Positions 1 to 9,436 of a DNA stretch of 64,000 nt are shown here, piece by piece. The position numbers and the translations under genes were made by a program. The notes below the pieces were generated by a model. That model ran no database searches. It saw only the letters and a list, made by a program, of their open reading frames with translations, and was not told where the DNA came from. The stretch is from JAJFJD01 sp965228695 (GTDB taxonomy: Bacteria > Pseudomonadota > Alphaproteobacteria > UBA8366), in assembly GCA_965228695.1 (NCBI GenBank), contig CBDDIB010000002.1, positions 1 through 64,000 of the forward strand, given 5' to 3'. Each line of letters begins with the position of its first letter. The first letter of the stretch is position 1.

Positions 1-112
1 TGCAAAGCTGTAGTAAAGGTGCACGGGGTCTTTCCGTCTGACCGCGGGTACTCCGCATCTTCACGGAGAATTCAATTTCGCTGAGTCGGCGTTGGAGACA
101 GTGGGGAAGTCG

Positions 113-204
<92 letters not shown>

Positions 205-782
205 GTTCAAAGCTCTCACCTCTCTCCTTAACCTTCCGGCACCGGGCAGGCGTCAGACCCTATACGTCGCGTTGCCGCTTCGCAGAGCCCTATGTTTTTA
301 GTAAACAGTCGCCACCCCCCTAGTCTGTGCCCCCCACACCTGGTTGCCCAGATATGGGGCACCCTTATCCCGAAGTTACGGGTGCAATTTGCCGAGTTCC
401 TTCAACGCCGTTCTCTCAAGCGCCCTTGGTATACTCTACCAGTCCACCTGTGTTGGTTTAGGGTACGGTCTACTACTGGGGCTGTTTCCTGGAACGCCTT
501 CGCCGCCACCGCAAATCCGATAAGCGGTAACAACTTACGGCATTCGTCACATCCCAGAAGGCCCAGGAATATTAACCTGGTTCCCATCGCCTACGGCTTT
601 CGCCCTCGGCTTAGGGGCCGGCTCACCCTGCGCGGATTAGCCTTGCGCAGGAACCCTTGGACTTTCGGCGAGAGTGTTTCTCACACTCTTTATCGCTACT
701 CATGTCAGCATTCTCACTTCCGATACCTCCAGCATGCCTCGCGGCACACCTTCACAGGCCTACGGAACGCTCCGCTACCACT

Positions 783-1233
783 CCAGAGGTCAGATATCAG
801 GAATCAGGGATCAGGACGGCGCTGCCCGCCCTGGCTCGTGTGCAAACCCTGAAGCATCTTGGCAATCGAACGATACTCGTCCCGCCAATGCTTCAACGTC
901 GGCTCGTCAATGTATCCGAGATCAAAACAATACCGCACCCAAACCTGCATTTCGTCCGCCGAGCCAATCGACATCATCAAATAACGTCTGTACTCGGCCT
1001 TCGAAAGCCGCTGCTTGCCGAACCCTTCGGCGATGTTCACCGGGATCGATTTCGATGCCCGGCGCATCTGATCACCAAGAGCGCGTTGTTCGATATCGGG
1101 AAAGCCTAAACTCGCCCGATGAACGACCAGAGACAAACGATACGCACGTTGAAAGACATCTAAATCCTCAAACGATCGAACCATTATCTCCAATCATCCC
1201 TCTGATACCTGATTACTGATAACTGACCTCTGG
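783..1233 (-). other. Intervening sequence (IVS) inserted in 23S helix 45
   Basis: About 450 nt interrupt the 23S where helix 45 should be: the conserved flanks (complement of GCTCCGCTACCACT on the left and of AATCCGCAGCTTCGGTGG on the right) match the sequences bracketing E. coli positions ~1164-1185. The ends form an imperfect inverted repeat of about 34 nt: + strand CCAGAGGTCAGATATCAGGA at 783 against the complement of the segment ending at 1233 (reads CCAGAGGTCAGTTATCAGTA). In known cases (Salmonella, Leptospira and others) such a stem is cut by RNase III and the IVS is removed without religation, giving fragmented 23S rRNA. Processing here is inferred. The insert encodes a four-helix-bundle protein whose stop codon lies in the stem. 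Confidence 0.93.
804..1184 (-). CDS. Four-helix-bundle protein of the 23S intervening sequence (S23 family)
   Basis: A 126-residue protein encoded inside the helix-45 insertion, in the same direction as the rRNA. The N-terminus MVRSFEDLDVFQRAYRL and the central block RRASKSIPVNIAEGFGK are hallmarks of the IVS-encoded protein family (Pfam 23S_rRNA_IVP, TIGR02436), which forms pentameric four-helix bundles. Its biochemical role is not established. I chose the ATG at 1184 because it gives the usual family N-terminus and has GGAG three bases upstream; a TTG four codons earlier (1193) is also open. The TGA at 804-806 falls inside the left terminal repeat, so the stem and the reading frame overlap. 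The frame is intact, which argues that the insertion is not degenerating. Confidence 0.9.
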   Translation of the reverse strand: MVRSFEDLDVFQRAYRLSLVVHRASLGFPDIEQRALGDQMRRASKSIPVNIAEGFGKQRLSKAEYRRYLMMSIGSADEMQVWVRYCFDLGYIDEPTLKHWRDEYRSIAKMLQGLHTSQGGQRRPDP

Positions 1234-1315
1234 AATCCGCAGCTTCGGTGGACGACTTAAGCCCCGTTACATCTTCGGCGCAGGACGGCTGTTAGACCAG
1301 TGAGCTGTTACGCTT

Positions 1316-1352
<37 letters not shown>

Positions 1353-1849
1353 TTGTCTTGGCCTTCCCACATCCTTTCCCACTTAGTCGTCACTTAGGGA
1401 CCTTAGCTGGCGGTCAGGGCTGTTTCCCTCTCGACCATGGACCTTAGCACCCATGGTCTGTCTGCCAGGCTGTACTCCTCGGTATTCGGAGTTTGGTTAG
1501 GTTTGGTAAGACTCGCGTCCCCCTAGCCCATCCAGTGCTCTACCCCCGAGGGTAATCACCTGACGCACTACCTAAATAGTTTTCGCGGAGAACCAGCTAT
1601 CTCCCGGTTTGATTGGCCTTTCACCCCTAACCACAGGTCATCCCCCCATTTTTCAACATAGGTGGGTTCGGTCCTCCAGTGCGTGTTACCGCACCTTCAA
1701 CCTGCCCATGGCTAGATCACCGGGTTTCGGGTCTAATCCGACGAACTGAAACGCCCTGTTCAGACTCGCTTTCGCTGCGCCTACACCTAACGGCTTAAGC
1801 TCGCTCGACAGATTAACTCGCTGACCCATTATACAAAAGGTACGCTGTC

Positions 1850-1927
1850 ACCCCTCCCATCAAATCGCTCCGCGATTTGAAAGTCTTTCAATAACCAACT
1901 TCAAATCGCAAAGCGATTTGAAAGGGG
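1850..1927 (-). other. Expanded 23S helix 25 with twin hairpins
   Basis: Between the conserved 23S blocks CGCTGTCACCCC and GGGGGCTCCAACTGC, about 525-600 nt from the 5' end (helix 25 in E. coli numbering), lies a small insertion. It contains two tandem palindromes with identical 8-bp arms CAAATCGC/GCGATTTG and different 3-nt loops (TCC at 1861-1879, AAA at 1902-1920). They are separated by a 22-nt linker and closed by a C-rich/G-rich outer stem. Helix 25 is a known hotspot for size variation and short IVSs. Whether this one is cut out cannot be seen from sequence. Confidence 0.75.
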
Positions 1928-2243
1928 GGGCTCCAACTGCTTGTAAGCATTCGGTTTCAGGGTCTCTTTCACTCCCCTCATCGGGGTGCTTTTCACCTTT
2001 CCCTCACGGTACTGGTTCACTATCGGTCGTCAGGGAGTACTTAGGCTTGGAGGGGGGGCCCCCCATGTTCAGACAGGATTTCACGTGTCCCGCCCTACTC
2101 AAGAACACACAACAAGCAATACCCGTACGGGGCTATCACCCACTCAGGCCCGACTTTCCAGACGGTTCCGGTCTCTTGCCATGTGCTACTGGCCTAGTCC
2201 GCGTTCGCTCGCCGCTACTGACGGAGTCTCGGTTGATGTCCTT

Positions 2244-2280
<37 letters not shown>

Positions 2281-2495
2281 GCTTCCCATGGCTATAGATT
2301 CACCACAGGATGACCCTAAAGGGCCGGGTTTCCCCATTCGGATGTCCACGGATCAAAGCTTGCTCGCAGCTCCCCGTGGCTTTTCGCAGCGTGCCACGTC
2401 CTTCATCGCCTCCTGACGCCAAGGCATTCACCAAATGCTCTTAAACGCTTGATCCAAACCATCCGTCACAATCAGGAGAGTCCTTCCCAGATTTT

Positions 2496-3053
<558 letters not shown>

Positions 3054-3057
3054 ACGA

Positions 3058-3133
3058 TGGTGGAGCCAACCGGGATCGAACCGGTGACCTCCTGCTTGCA
3101 AAGCAGGCGCTCTCCCAGCTGAGCTATGGCCCC
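3058..3133 (-). tRNA. tRNA-Ala (anticodon TGC)
   Basis: The complement begins GGGGCCATAGCTCAGCTGGG. The anticodon stem CCTGC/GCAGG encloses the loop TTTGCAA (anticodon TGC), the T-arm contains GGTTCGATCC, and the gene ends with an encoded CCA. It is the tRNA nearest the 16S gene and is transcribed before tRNA-Ile. Confidence 0.97.
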
Positions 3134-3296
3134 GAAGGGCAAACAGTCAGAATCTCATGTAGCCCAAAGGGCGATAGATTCTGACTGGATAAAAGTCTTC
3201 TCGTCGAAGGAAGGGATGCGGAGGCGGCGGCCATGATGTTTTTCAGGAGTTGATGTAAGTGAACGCGAATAGCAAAAACAAGTTCCGCTACGCACG

Positions 3297-4797
<1,501 letters not shown>

Positions 4798-5448
4798 TAA
4801 ATCAGACATCCATCAATGACAGACATCCAAAAAAACACGGATCCTCGCACTCAAAGTATTACTCTTTGGCTCGCTTCAAACGTCCCAACCAGACCAAGCA
4901 GTCCAGCCGGAACACATAAAGGCTCGCTTAAAAGAGATACACAGACTGCAAACAAAACGATCCGTGCACAAAAAACAGCACAAACCGCCGCCCGCGCATC
5001 CCTTCCTAATCATTCACTTGTCAAACAACAGAACGCGCCGAACCGGCGCGTAGAAAATGGCGTCGCCACGCATGGCCAACGCCAAGGACGCGGCTTATAC
5101 GCCTCGTGACGCATTGTGTCAAATGCTTTGTGGCATTTTTCTTAAATCTCGATCGATAAGAAAAACCGTTCCAGTTCATGCCGATACAAACCATCCCCCA
5201 TCCCGGCCACAGGCCGCATCGAGATAAAATGCGGCTATTCCCCAACAAAATTTGTGCAACGCAACAATGCCGCACAAAGCGGGCCGAAAGAGGACCTGAA
5301 TACCGTCCTTGAGATATCCGGCATTAAACATAAATGCATCCAATCGGCAGCACGAAAACACGCATTGGAACAATCGTTTACTTCGCCGCCGACATCCGAT
5401 AAGTAAGTCCTTCGGATTAACCTTAAAGCGCAGGCGAACCAGCACTCC
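4798..5448. other. rRNA leader and spacer before the M23 peptidase gene
   Basis: Non-coding. From 4798 to about 5087 it is the transcribed leader of the rRNA operon (minus strand). At 5094-5122 lies the rRNA promoter, and A/T-rich sequence upstream of it (about 5123-5165) could serve as an UP element. The remainder up to 5448 is the upstream region of the peptidase gene. An imperfect dyad TTTGTGC...GCACAAA is at 5251-5278. No convincing ORF is seen; the short frames here lack family features. Confidence 0.6.
5094..5122 (-). promoter_or_regulatory. Strong sigma-70 promoter of the rRNA operon
   Basis: On the minus strand a perfect -35 TTGACA (5117-5122) is followed by exactly 17 nt and a -10 TATAAG (5094-5099), about 300 nt before the mature 16S 5' end. 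A/T-rich sequence lies immediately upstream. The consensus -35, ideal spacing and position make this the likely rrn P1. Confidence 0.82.
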
Positions 5449-6831
5449 ATGCGACCGGTCTTGGCCACGTTCACCGCAGCCTTGTTGGCATTTGCGCCGT
5501 TGACCGGCGAAACGGCGCCGCAGGAACCGAACGGATGGAACTGGAATCGCGGTCCGGACGGCGGCGCGAAACAGTCCACGGAAGACGGCGCCGCGCCGCC
5601 GCCCTACAAGACGTGGTTTCCCACCATAAAACCAAGTCCCGGCCCGGACGAGTCGGAGGAAGGCCTGGCGCCGCCCGACGGTGCGGCGCCGATCCCGCCC
5701 ATCGACAAGGAATTGACAGTCCGCCGCGGCGATACCTTTGCGAAGGTAATGAACCGTGGCGGGATCCCCGCAGCCGATACTGCCGGCGCGATCCGGGCGC
5801 TCAAGAAAGTCTATGACCTCCGGCGCCTGCAACCCGGTACCGAGATCTTCCTGCAGCTGCAGCCGCCGACAACCGAGAAAGGCCCTGCCACGTTGTTGTC
5901 GATCGACTTCATCGCAAACAGCGATATCGAAATCTCGGTCCTGCGCAACGGGCCGCAAACCTACGCGGCGCAGCGGTTCGACCGGACGCTGGTTCCCAAG
6001 GTCAGTTACGGCCGCGGGGTCGTCCGGTCCAGCCTGTATCTCGCCGGAACGGACGCTAAAATTCCCTCGGCCATCCTGGCCAACCTGGTCGGTCTTTACA
6101 GTTTCGACGTCGACTTCCAACGCGACGTCCAGCCCGGCGATAGTTTCGAGGTGATGTACGAGCAGCTCACCGACGAGGCGGGCGAGCCGGTTCGCGAAGG
6201 CGATATCGTCGTCGCGTCGATGACCCTCAGCGGATCGACAACGACTCTCTACCGGTTCAAAACCAAGACCGGCTTCACCGACTATTTCGACGAAAACGGG
6301 CAGAGCGCCCAGAAAAGCTTGCTGCGGACACCGACCGACGCGGCCCGGATCAGTTCCGGCTTCGGACGGCGCAAGCATCCGATATTGGGCTATACGAAAA
6401 TGCATCGCGGCATCGACTTCGCCGCGCCGCCCGGCACGCCGGTCTACGCCGCCGGCGACGGGACGGTCGAAAAAGCCGGCTGGGTCGGGGCATTCGGCCG
6501 CTACATCCGTATCCGTCACAACGGCAACTACAAGACCGCCTACGCCCATCTCCGCCGTATCGCCAAGGGGATCAAGCCGGGCGCGCGGGTCAAGCAGCGC
6601 CAGGTCATCGGCCAAATCGGCGCCAGCGGCCGCGTCACCGGCCCGCATCTGCACTACGAGGTGCTGTTCAACGGACGGCAAATCAATCCGCGCAAGATCC
6701 GCTTCGCCGCGGGCTACAAACTGAAAGGCAAAGACCTGAAGCGGTTCAAGGCCGGGGTGGCGGACGCCAAGCACAAGATGCTGACCTTCCGCACCCAGCG
6801 GAAACGCCAGGCGAGCATGCTGGACCGGTAA
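5449..6831 (+). CDS. M23-family metallopeptidase (murein endopeptidase-like)
   Basis: A 460-residue exported zinc peptidase of the LytM/M23 class, expected to cut or regulate cutting of peptidoglycan cross-links in the periplasm. Residues 1-23 form a signal-peptide-like hydrophobic start. A Pro-rich linker follows, then an OapA/LysM-like region (about 88-138) and a second beta-rich domain. The C-terminal M23 domain (about 300-420) has the zinc ligands H319 and D323 (MHRGIDF) and the HLH motif with H400/H402. The YAHL and GxxGRVTGPH motifs are intact, so it should be catalytically active. It stands alone: the rRNA promoter lies upstream in the opposite direction and the next gene converges after 10 bp. 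No strong ribosome-binding site precedes the ATG, so the start is only probable. Confidence 0.9.
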   Translation: MRPVLATFTAALLAFAPLTGETAPQEPNGWNWNRGPDGGAKQSTEDGAAPPPYKTWFPTIKPSPGPDESEEGLAPPDGAAPIPPIDKELTVRRGDTFAKVMNRGGIPAADTAGAIRALKKVYDLRRLQPGTEIFLQLQPPTTEKGPATLLSIDFIANSDIEISVLRNGPQTYAAQRFDRTLVPKVSYGRGVVRSSLYLAGTDAKIPSAILANLVGLYSFDVDFQRDVQPGDSFEVMYEQLTDEAGEPVREGDIVVASMTLSGSTTTLYRFKTKTGFTDYFDENGQSAQKSLLRTPTDAARISSGFGRRKHPILGYTKMHRGIDFAAPPGTPVYAAGDGTVEKAGWVGAFGRYIRIRHNGNYKTAYAHLRRIAKGIKPGARVKQRQVIGQIGASGRVTGPHLHYEVLFNGRQINPRKIRFAAGYKLKGKDLKRFKAGVADAKHKMLTFRTQRKRQASMLDR

Positions 6832-6841
6832 CGGTCTCCGC

Positions 6842-7966
6842 TCAGCGCAGGTCGTCGACGACCGCGTGCAATGCCGTCAGGGCATCGCGGCCAAGCTGCC
6901 GGCACCGTTCCGGCGACCAGCCGGTCCGCACGTCGGGCGCGTCGGCGTTATCCTTGAACGGCATTTCCAGTGTCATCGCGAGCGCCTTGAACGTCTCCGC
7001 CAGGTTTGACGAGCAGATCGCCAAATTCGCCTTGGTGGCCTTCGGATAACCATATTTGGTCTGAAAATCCCGATTGGCTTGCTGATACGCCCCCTTGAAG
7101 GCGGGCAGCAGCGCCTTCATCCGGTCGTCCGCCGACGGCACATGATCCGAGCCCGCGATGAAGTTATAGGGCAGCGCCTCGTCGCCATGCACGTCGAGGG
7201 AGAAGTCCAAGCCGGTCTCGACCATGCGCTGCCGCACGAGAAAAACCTCCGGACTCGTCTCCATTGACGGCTCCGCCCATTCGCGATTGAGGTTGGCGCC
7301 GGCGGCGTTGGTGCGCAGGTGGCCGCGCCGGCTGCCGTCGGGGTTCATGTTCGGGACGACGTAGAGCACCGCACGATCCAGGACCGCGCGCGCATCCGAA
7401 TCCTCGGGATCGAGTATCCGTTCGAGAAACCCGTCCATCCACCACTCGGCCATGCTTTCGCCCGGGTGCTGGCGCGCGATCAGCCAGCACGTCTTCCGGT
7501 CCTGCGCCGTATCGTCGCCGATCACCAGGAGGTCGAGGTCGTCCCCATCGAGCGTTTCGCCGAGCACCTCGTGCCGGGCGTGCGGCGACATCTGGCTCCG
7601 CGCGATCAGATCACGATGCCGTTCCCGCGAATAGGGCGCGAAATACGCGTAATACACCGTTCGGTGCGATGGCACATGGGTGAAGCGAAGCTGCCTACCA
7701 TCATAGGTCGTCGGGATCCGGAACCAGTCCTGGCGGTCATAGGAGGCGCAGGCTTGGTAACCCTCCCAGCCCTTGGCGTAGGATGCCTCGCCCGCATTCA
7801 GGATCGTGAAGGCGCGTTCGGTACCGGCGGGCCCGGTCGCCCGAAAGTGAAACCATTGGAAAAAGTCGGAGCCCTTGTCCTTGCGGATACGCAGGCGGAT
7901 GTCGGCCGGGTCGGCGGCATCCGCGACCTCGATATTGCCGGAGTCGAAATTGCTGCTGATCTTCAT
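6842..7966 (-). CDS. M14-family zinc carboxypeptidase, cytosolic (CCP-like)
   Basis: A 374-residue protein with no signal peptide, resembling the cytosolic carboxypeptidase (M14B/CCP, PaCCP) subfamily. The N-terminal ~125 residues are the beta-sandwich domain typical of CCPs. The peptidase domain has zinc ligands H167 and E170 (RQHPGES) and H260 (LDVHGDE), substrate-binding motifs NMNPDG and NLNREW, and the catalytic glutamate E334 (TLEMPF). All key residues are present. Eukaryotic CCPs trim glutamate from tubulin; the substrate of the bacterial enzymes is unknown. The gene converges on the M23 gene and starts about 60-120 bp from the divergent CoA-transferase pair. Family assignment is firm; function is open. 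Confidence 0.9.
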   Translation of the reverse strand: MKISSNFDSGNIEVADAADPADIRLRIRKDKGSDFFQWFHFRATGPAGTERAFTILNAGEASYAKGWEGYQACASYDRQDWFRIPTTYDGRQLRFTHVPSHRTVYYAYFAPYSRERHRDLIARSQMSPHARHEVLGETLDGDDLDLLVIGDDTAQDRKTCWLIARQHPGESMAEWWMDGFLERILDPEDSDARAVLDRAVLYVVPNMNPDGSRRGHLRTNAAGANLNREWAEPSMETSPEVFLVRQRMVETGLDFSLDVHGDEALPYNFIAGSDHVPSADDRMKALLPAFKGAYQQANRDFQTKYGYPKATKANLAICSSNLAETFKALAMTLEMPFKDNADAPDVRTGWSPERCRQLGRDALTALHAVVDDLR

Positions 7967-8085
7967 TCAGGTTTCCAGGGCGGCGGGGTCCGAATTGGCG
8001 TGGGTGCGGCAGGCCATGCTACACAGTTGTGACGAAAAAGGCTGCCCCATTCTGCGGGCATGCGCAGTTCAGGACCGCCGCCCCC

Positions 8086-8763
8086 GTGATCGACAAACGC
8101 GTTGCCACCATCGCAGAGGCGATCGCCGACATTGGCGACGGGGCGCGCATCATGTTGAGCGGTTTCCAGCATATCGGAGTCGCGAATGCCTTGATCCAGG
8201 GTGTGATCGACGCCGACGTGAAAGACCTGACGATCATTTCCAACGGCGCCGGGCATCACGGATCGATCCAAGCCGACCTGATGGAAACCGGCCGCGTGAC
8301 CCGCCTCATATGCAGCAGCGCGCGGGGCCGCGGCAAGGAGTCGACCCCCTTCGAGAATCTCTACCACAGCGGCAAGATCCAGCTGGAACTGGTGCCGCAA
8401 GGCACGCTCGCCGAGCGGATCCGGGCTGGGGGCGCGGGCATTCCGGCCTTCTACACCGCCACGGGCGCGCGCACGGATCTCGCCGAGGGAAAAGAGAAAC
8501 GCGACTTCAAAGGCCGACCCTGCGTATTGGAAACCGCGCTGACCGCGGATTTCGCGTTGCTGCGCGCCGACCGGGGCGACCGGTGGGGCAACCTGACCTA
8601 TCGCGGCACGCAGGCGAATTTCGGCCCGGTCATGGCGACCGCCGCGAGGGTTACCATCGCCGAGGTCCGGCAGGTCGTCTCCGACGGCGAAATCGACCCG
8701 CATCACGTGCGGACGGCGGGCATCTATGTGGACCGGATGATCACGGTGCCGGAGGAAAGCTGA
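8086..8763 (+). CDS. scoA: 3-oxoacid CoA-transferase subunit A
   Basis: Alpha subunit of a class I CoA-transferase (SCOT or 3-oxoadipate type), which moves CoA from succinyl-CoA to a 3-oxoacid such as acetoacetate. The region IADIGDGARIMLSGF and the later GGxG-type segments match the family. The frame is open from a GTG at 8029, but family members begin near VIDKRVATIAEAI, so I prefer the GTG at 8086 (AGGA about 11 nt upstream), giving 225 residues. Its TGA overlaps the ATG of subunit B by one base, indicating translational coupling. Acetoacetate and 3-oxoadipate cannot be told apart as substrates from sequence; no aromatic-degradation genes are nearby. Confidence 0.9.
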   Translation: MIDKRVATIAEAIADIGDGARIMLSGFQHIGVANALIQGVIDADVKDLTIISNGAGHHGSIQADLMETGRVTRLICSSARGRGKESTPFENLYHSGKIQLELVPQGTLAERIRAGGAGIPAFYTATGARTDLAEGKEKRDFKGRPCVLETALTADFALLRADRGDRWGNLTYRGTQANFGPVMATAARVTIAEVRQVVSDGEIDPHHVRTAGIYVDRMITVPEES

Positions 8764-9434
8764 TGCCGGCGCTGACCCGGAACCAGATGGCATGGCGCGC
8801 CGCGCAGGACATCCGCGACGGCGCTTACGTGAATCTCGGCCTTGGCATTCCGGTATTGGTGGCCAACTTCATTCCGGCGGACCGGGAAGTCATGCTGCAG
8901 TCCGAGAACGGCATCGTCGGCATCGGACCGGTCGCGACGGAAGACACGATCGACCCTGACTTCGTCGACGCGGGCGGGCAACGCATCACGTTGCAGACCG
9001 GGGCATCGCTGACCGATTCGGCAGGCGCCTTCGCGATGATCATCGGCGGCCATATCGACATCACGATGCTGGGCGCGTTCCAGGTGGCCCCGAACGGCGA
9101 CTTCGCGAATTGGGACGCCAGGCTGCCGAATAAGGGGCCGCTGGTCGGCGGCGCGATGGATCTGGCGACCGGCGCCCGCGAAGTGCGCGTGATCATGGGC
9201 CACACCACCAAACAGGGGGAGCCGAGACTCGTGGACCGATGCAACTACCCGCTGACCGCGCCCGCCGCGGCGACCAGGATCTACACGGATATCGCGGTGG
9301 TCGAGGTGACGCCCGGCGGCTTCGTCGCACGGGAACTCCTCGACGGCGTGACCGCCGATGAATTGCGGAAAAAGACCGGGGCGCCGATCGACATCGCGGC
9401 GGATTGCGCAACTCTTTCGGCGCCCGAGTTATAG
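8763..9434 (+). CDS. scoB: 3-oxoacid CoA-transferase subunit B
   Basis: Beta subunit (223 residues) completing the CoA-transferase. It contains the family signature with the catalytic glutamate in LQSENGIVG (forms the glutamyl-CoA thioester) and the glycine-rich NLGLGIPVLV near the N-terminus. Length is typical for the separate B subunit. It begins on the last base of the subunit A stop codon and ends two bases before the convergent clpB. Subunit B normally pairs only with the adjacent A subunit to make the active heteromer. Confidence 0.93.
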   Translation: MPALTRNQMAWRAAQDIRDGAYVNLGLGIPVLVANFIPADREVMLQSENGIVGIGPVATEDTIDPDFVDAGGQRITLQTGASLTDSAGAFAMIIGGHIDITMLGAFQVAPNGDFANWDARLPNKGPLVGGAMDLATGAREVRVIMGHTTKQGEPRLVDRCNYPLTAPAAATRIYTDIAVVEVTPGGFVARELLDGVTADELRKKTGAPIDIAADCATLSAPEL

Positions 9435-9436
9435 CG

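Noticed and set aside
5251..5278. Dyad TTTGTGC...GCACAAA upstream of the M23 gene as an operator
   Set aside because: A single isolated dyad about 170 bp from the gene, without a matching second site or regulator; could be chance.
5176..6774. 532-codon antisense frame over the M23 peptidase gene
   Set aside because: Composition is typical of a high-GC antisense shadow; the plus-strand frame has signal peptide and zinc motifs.
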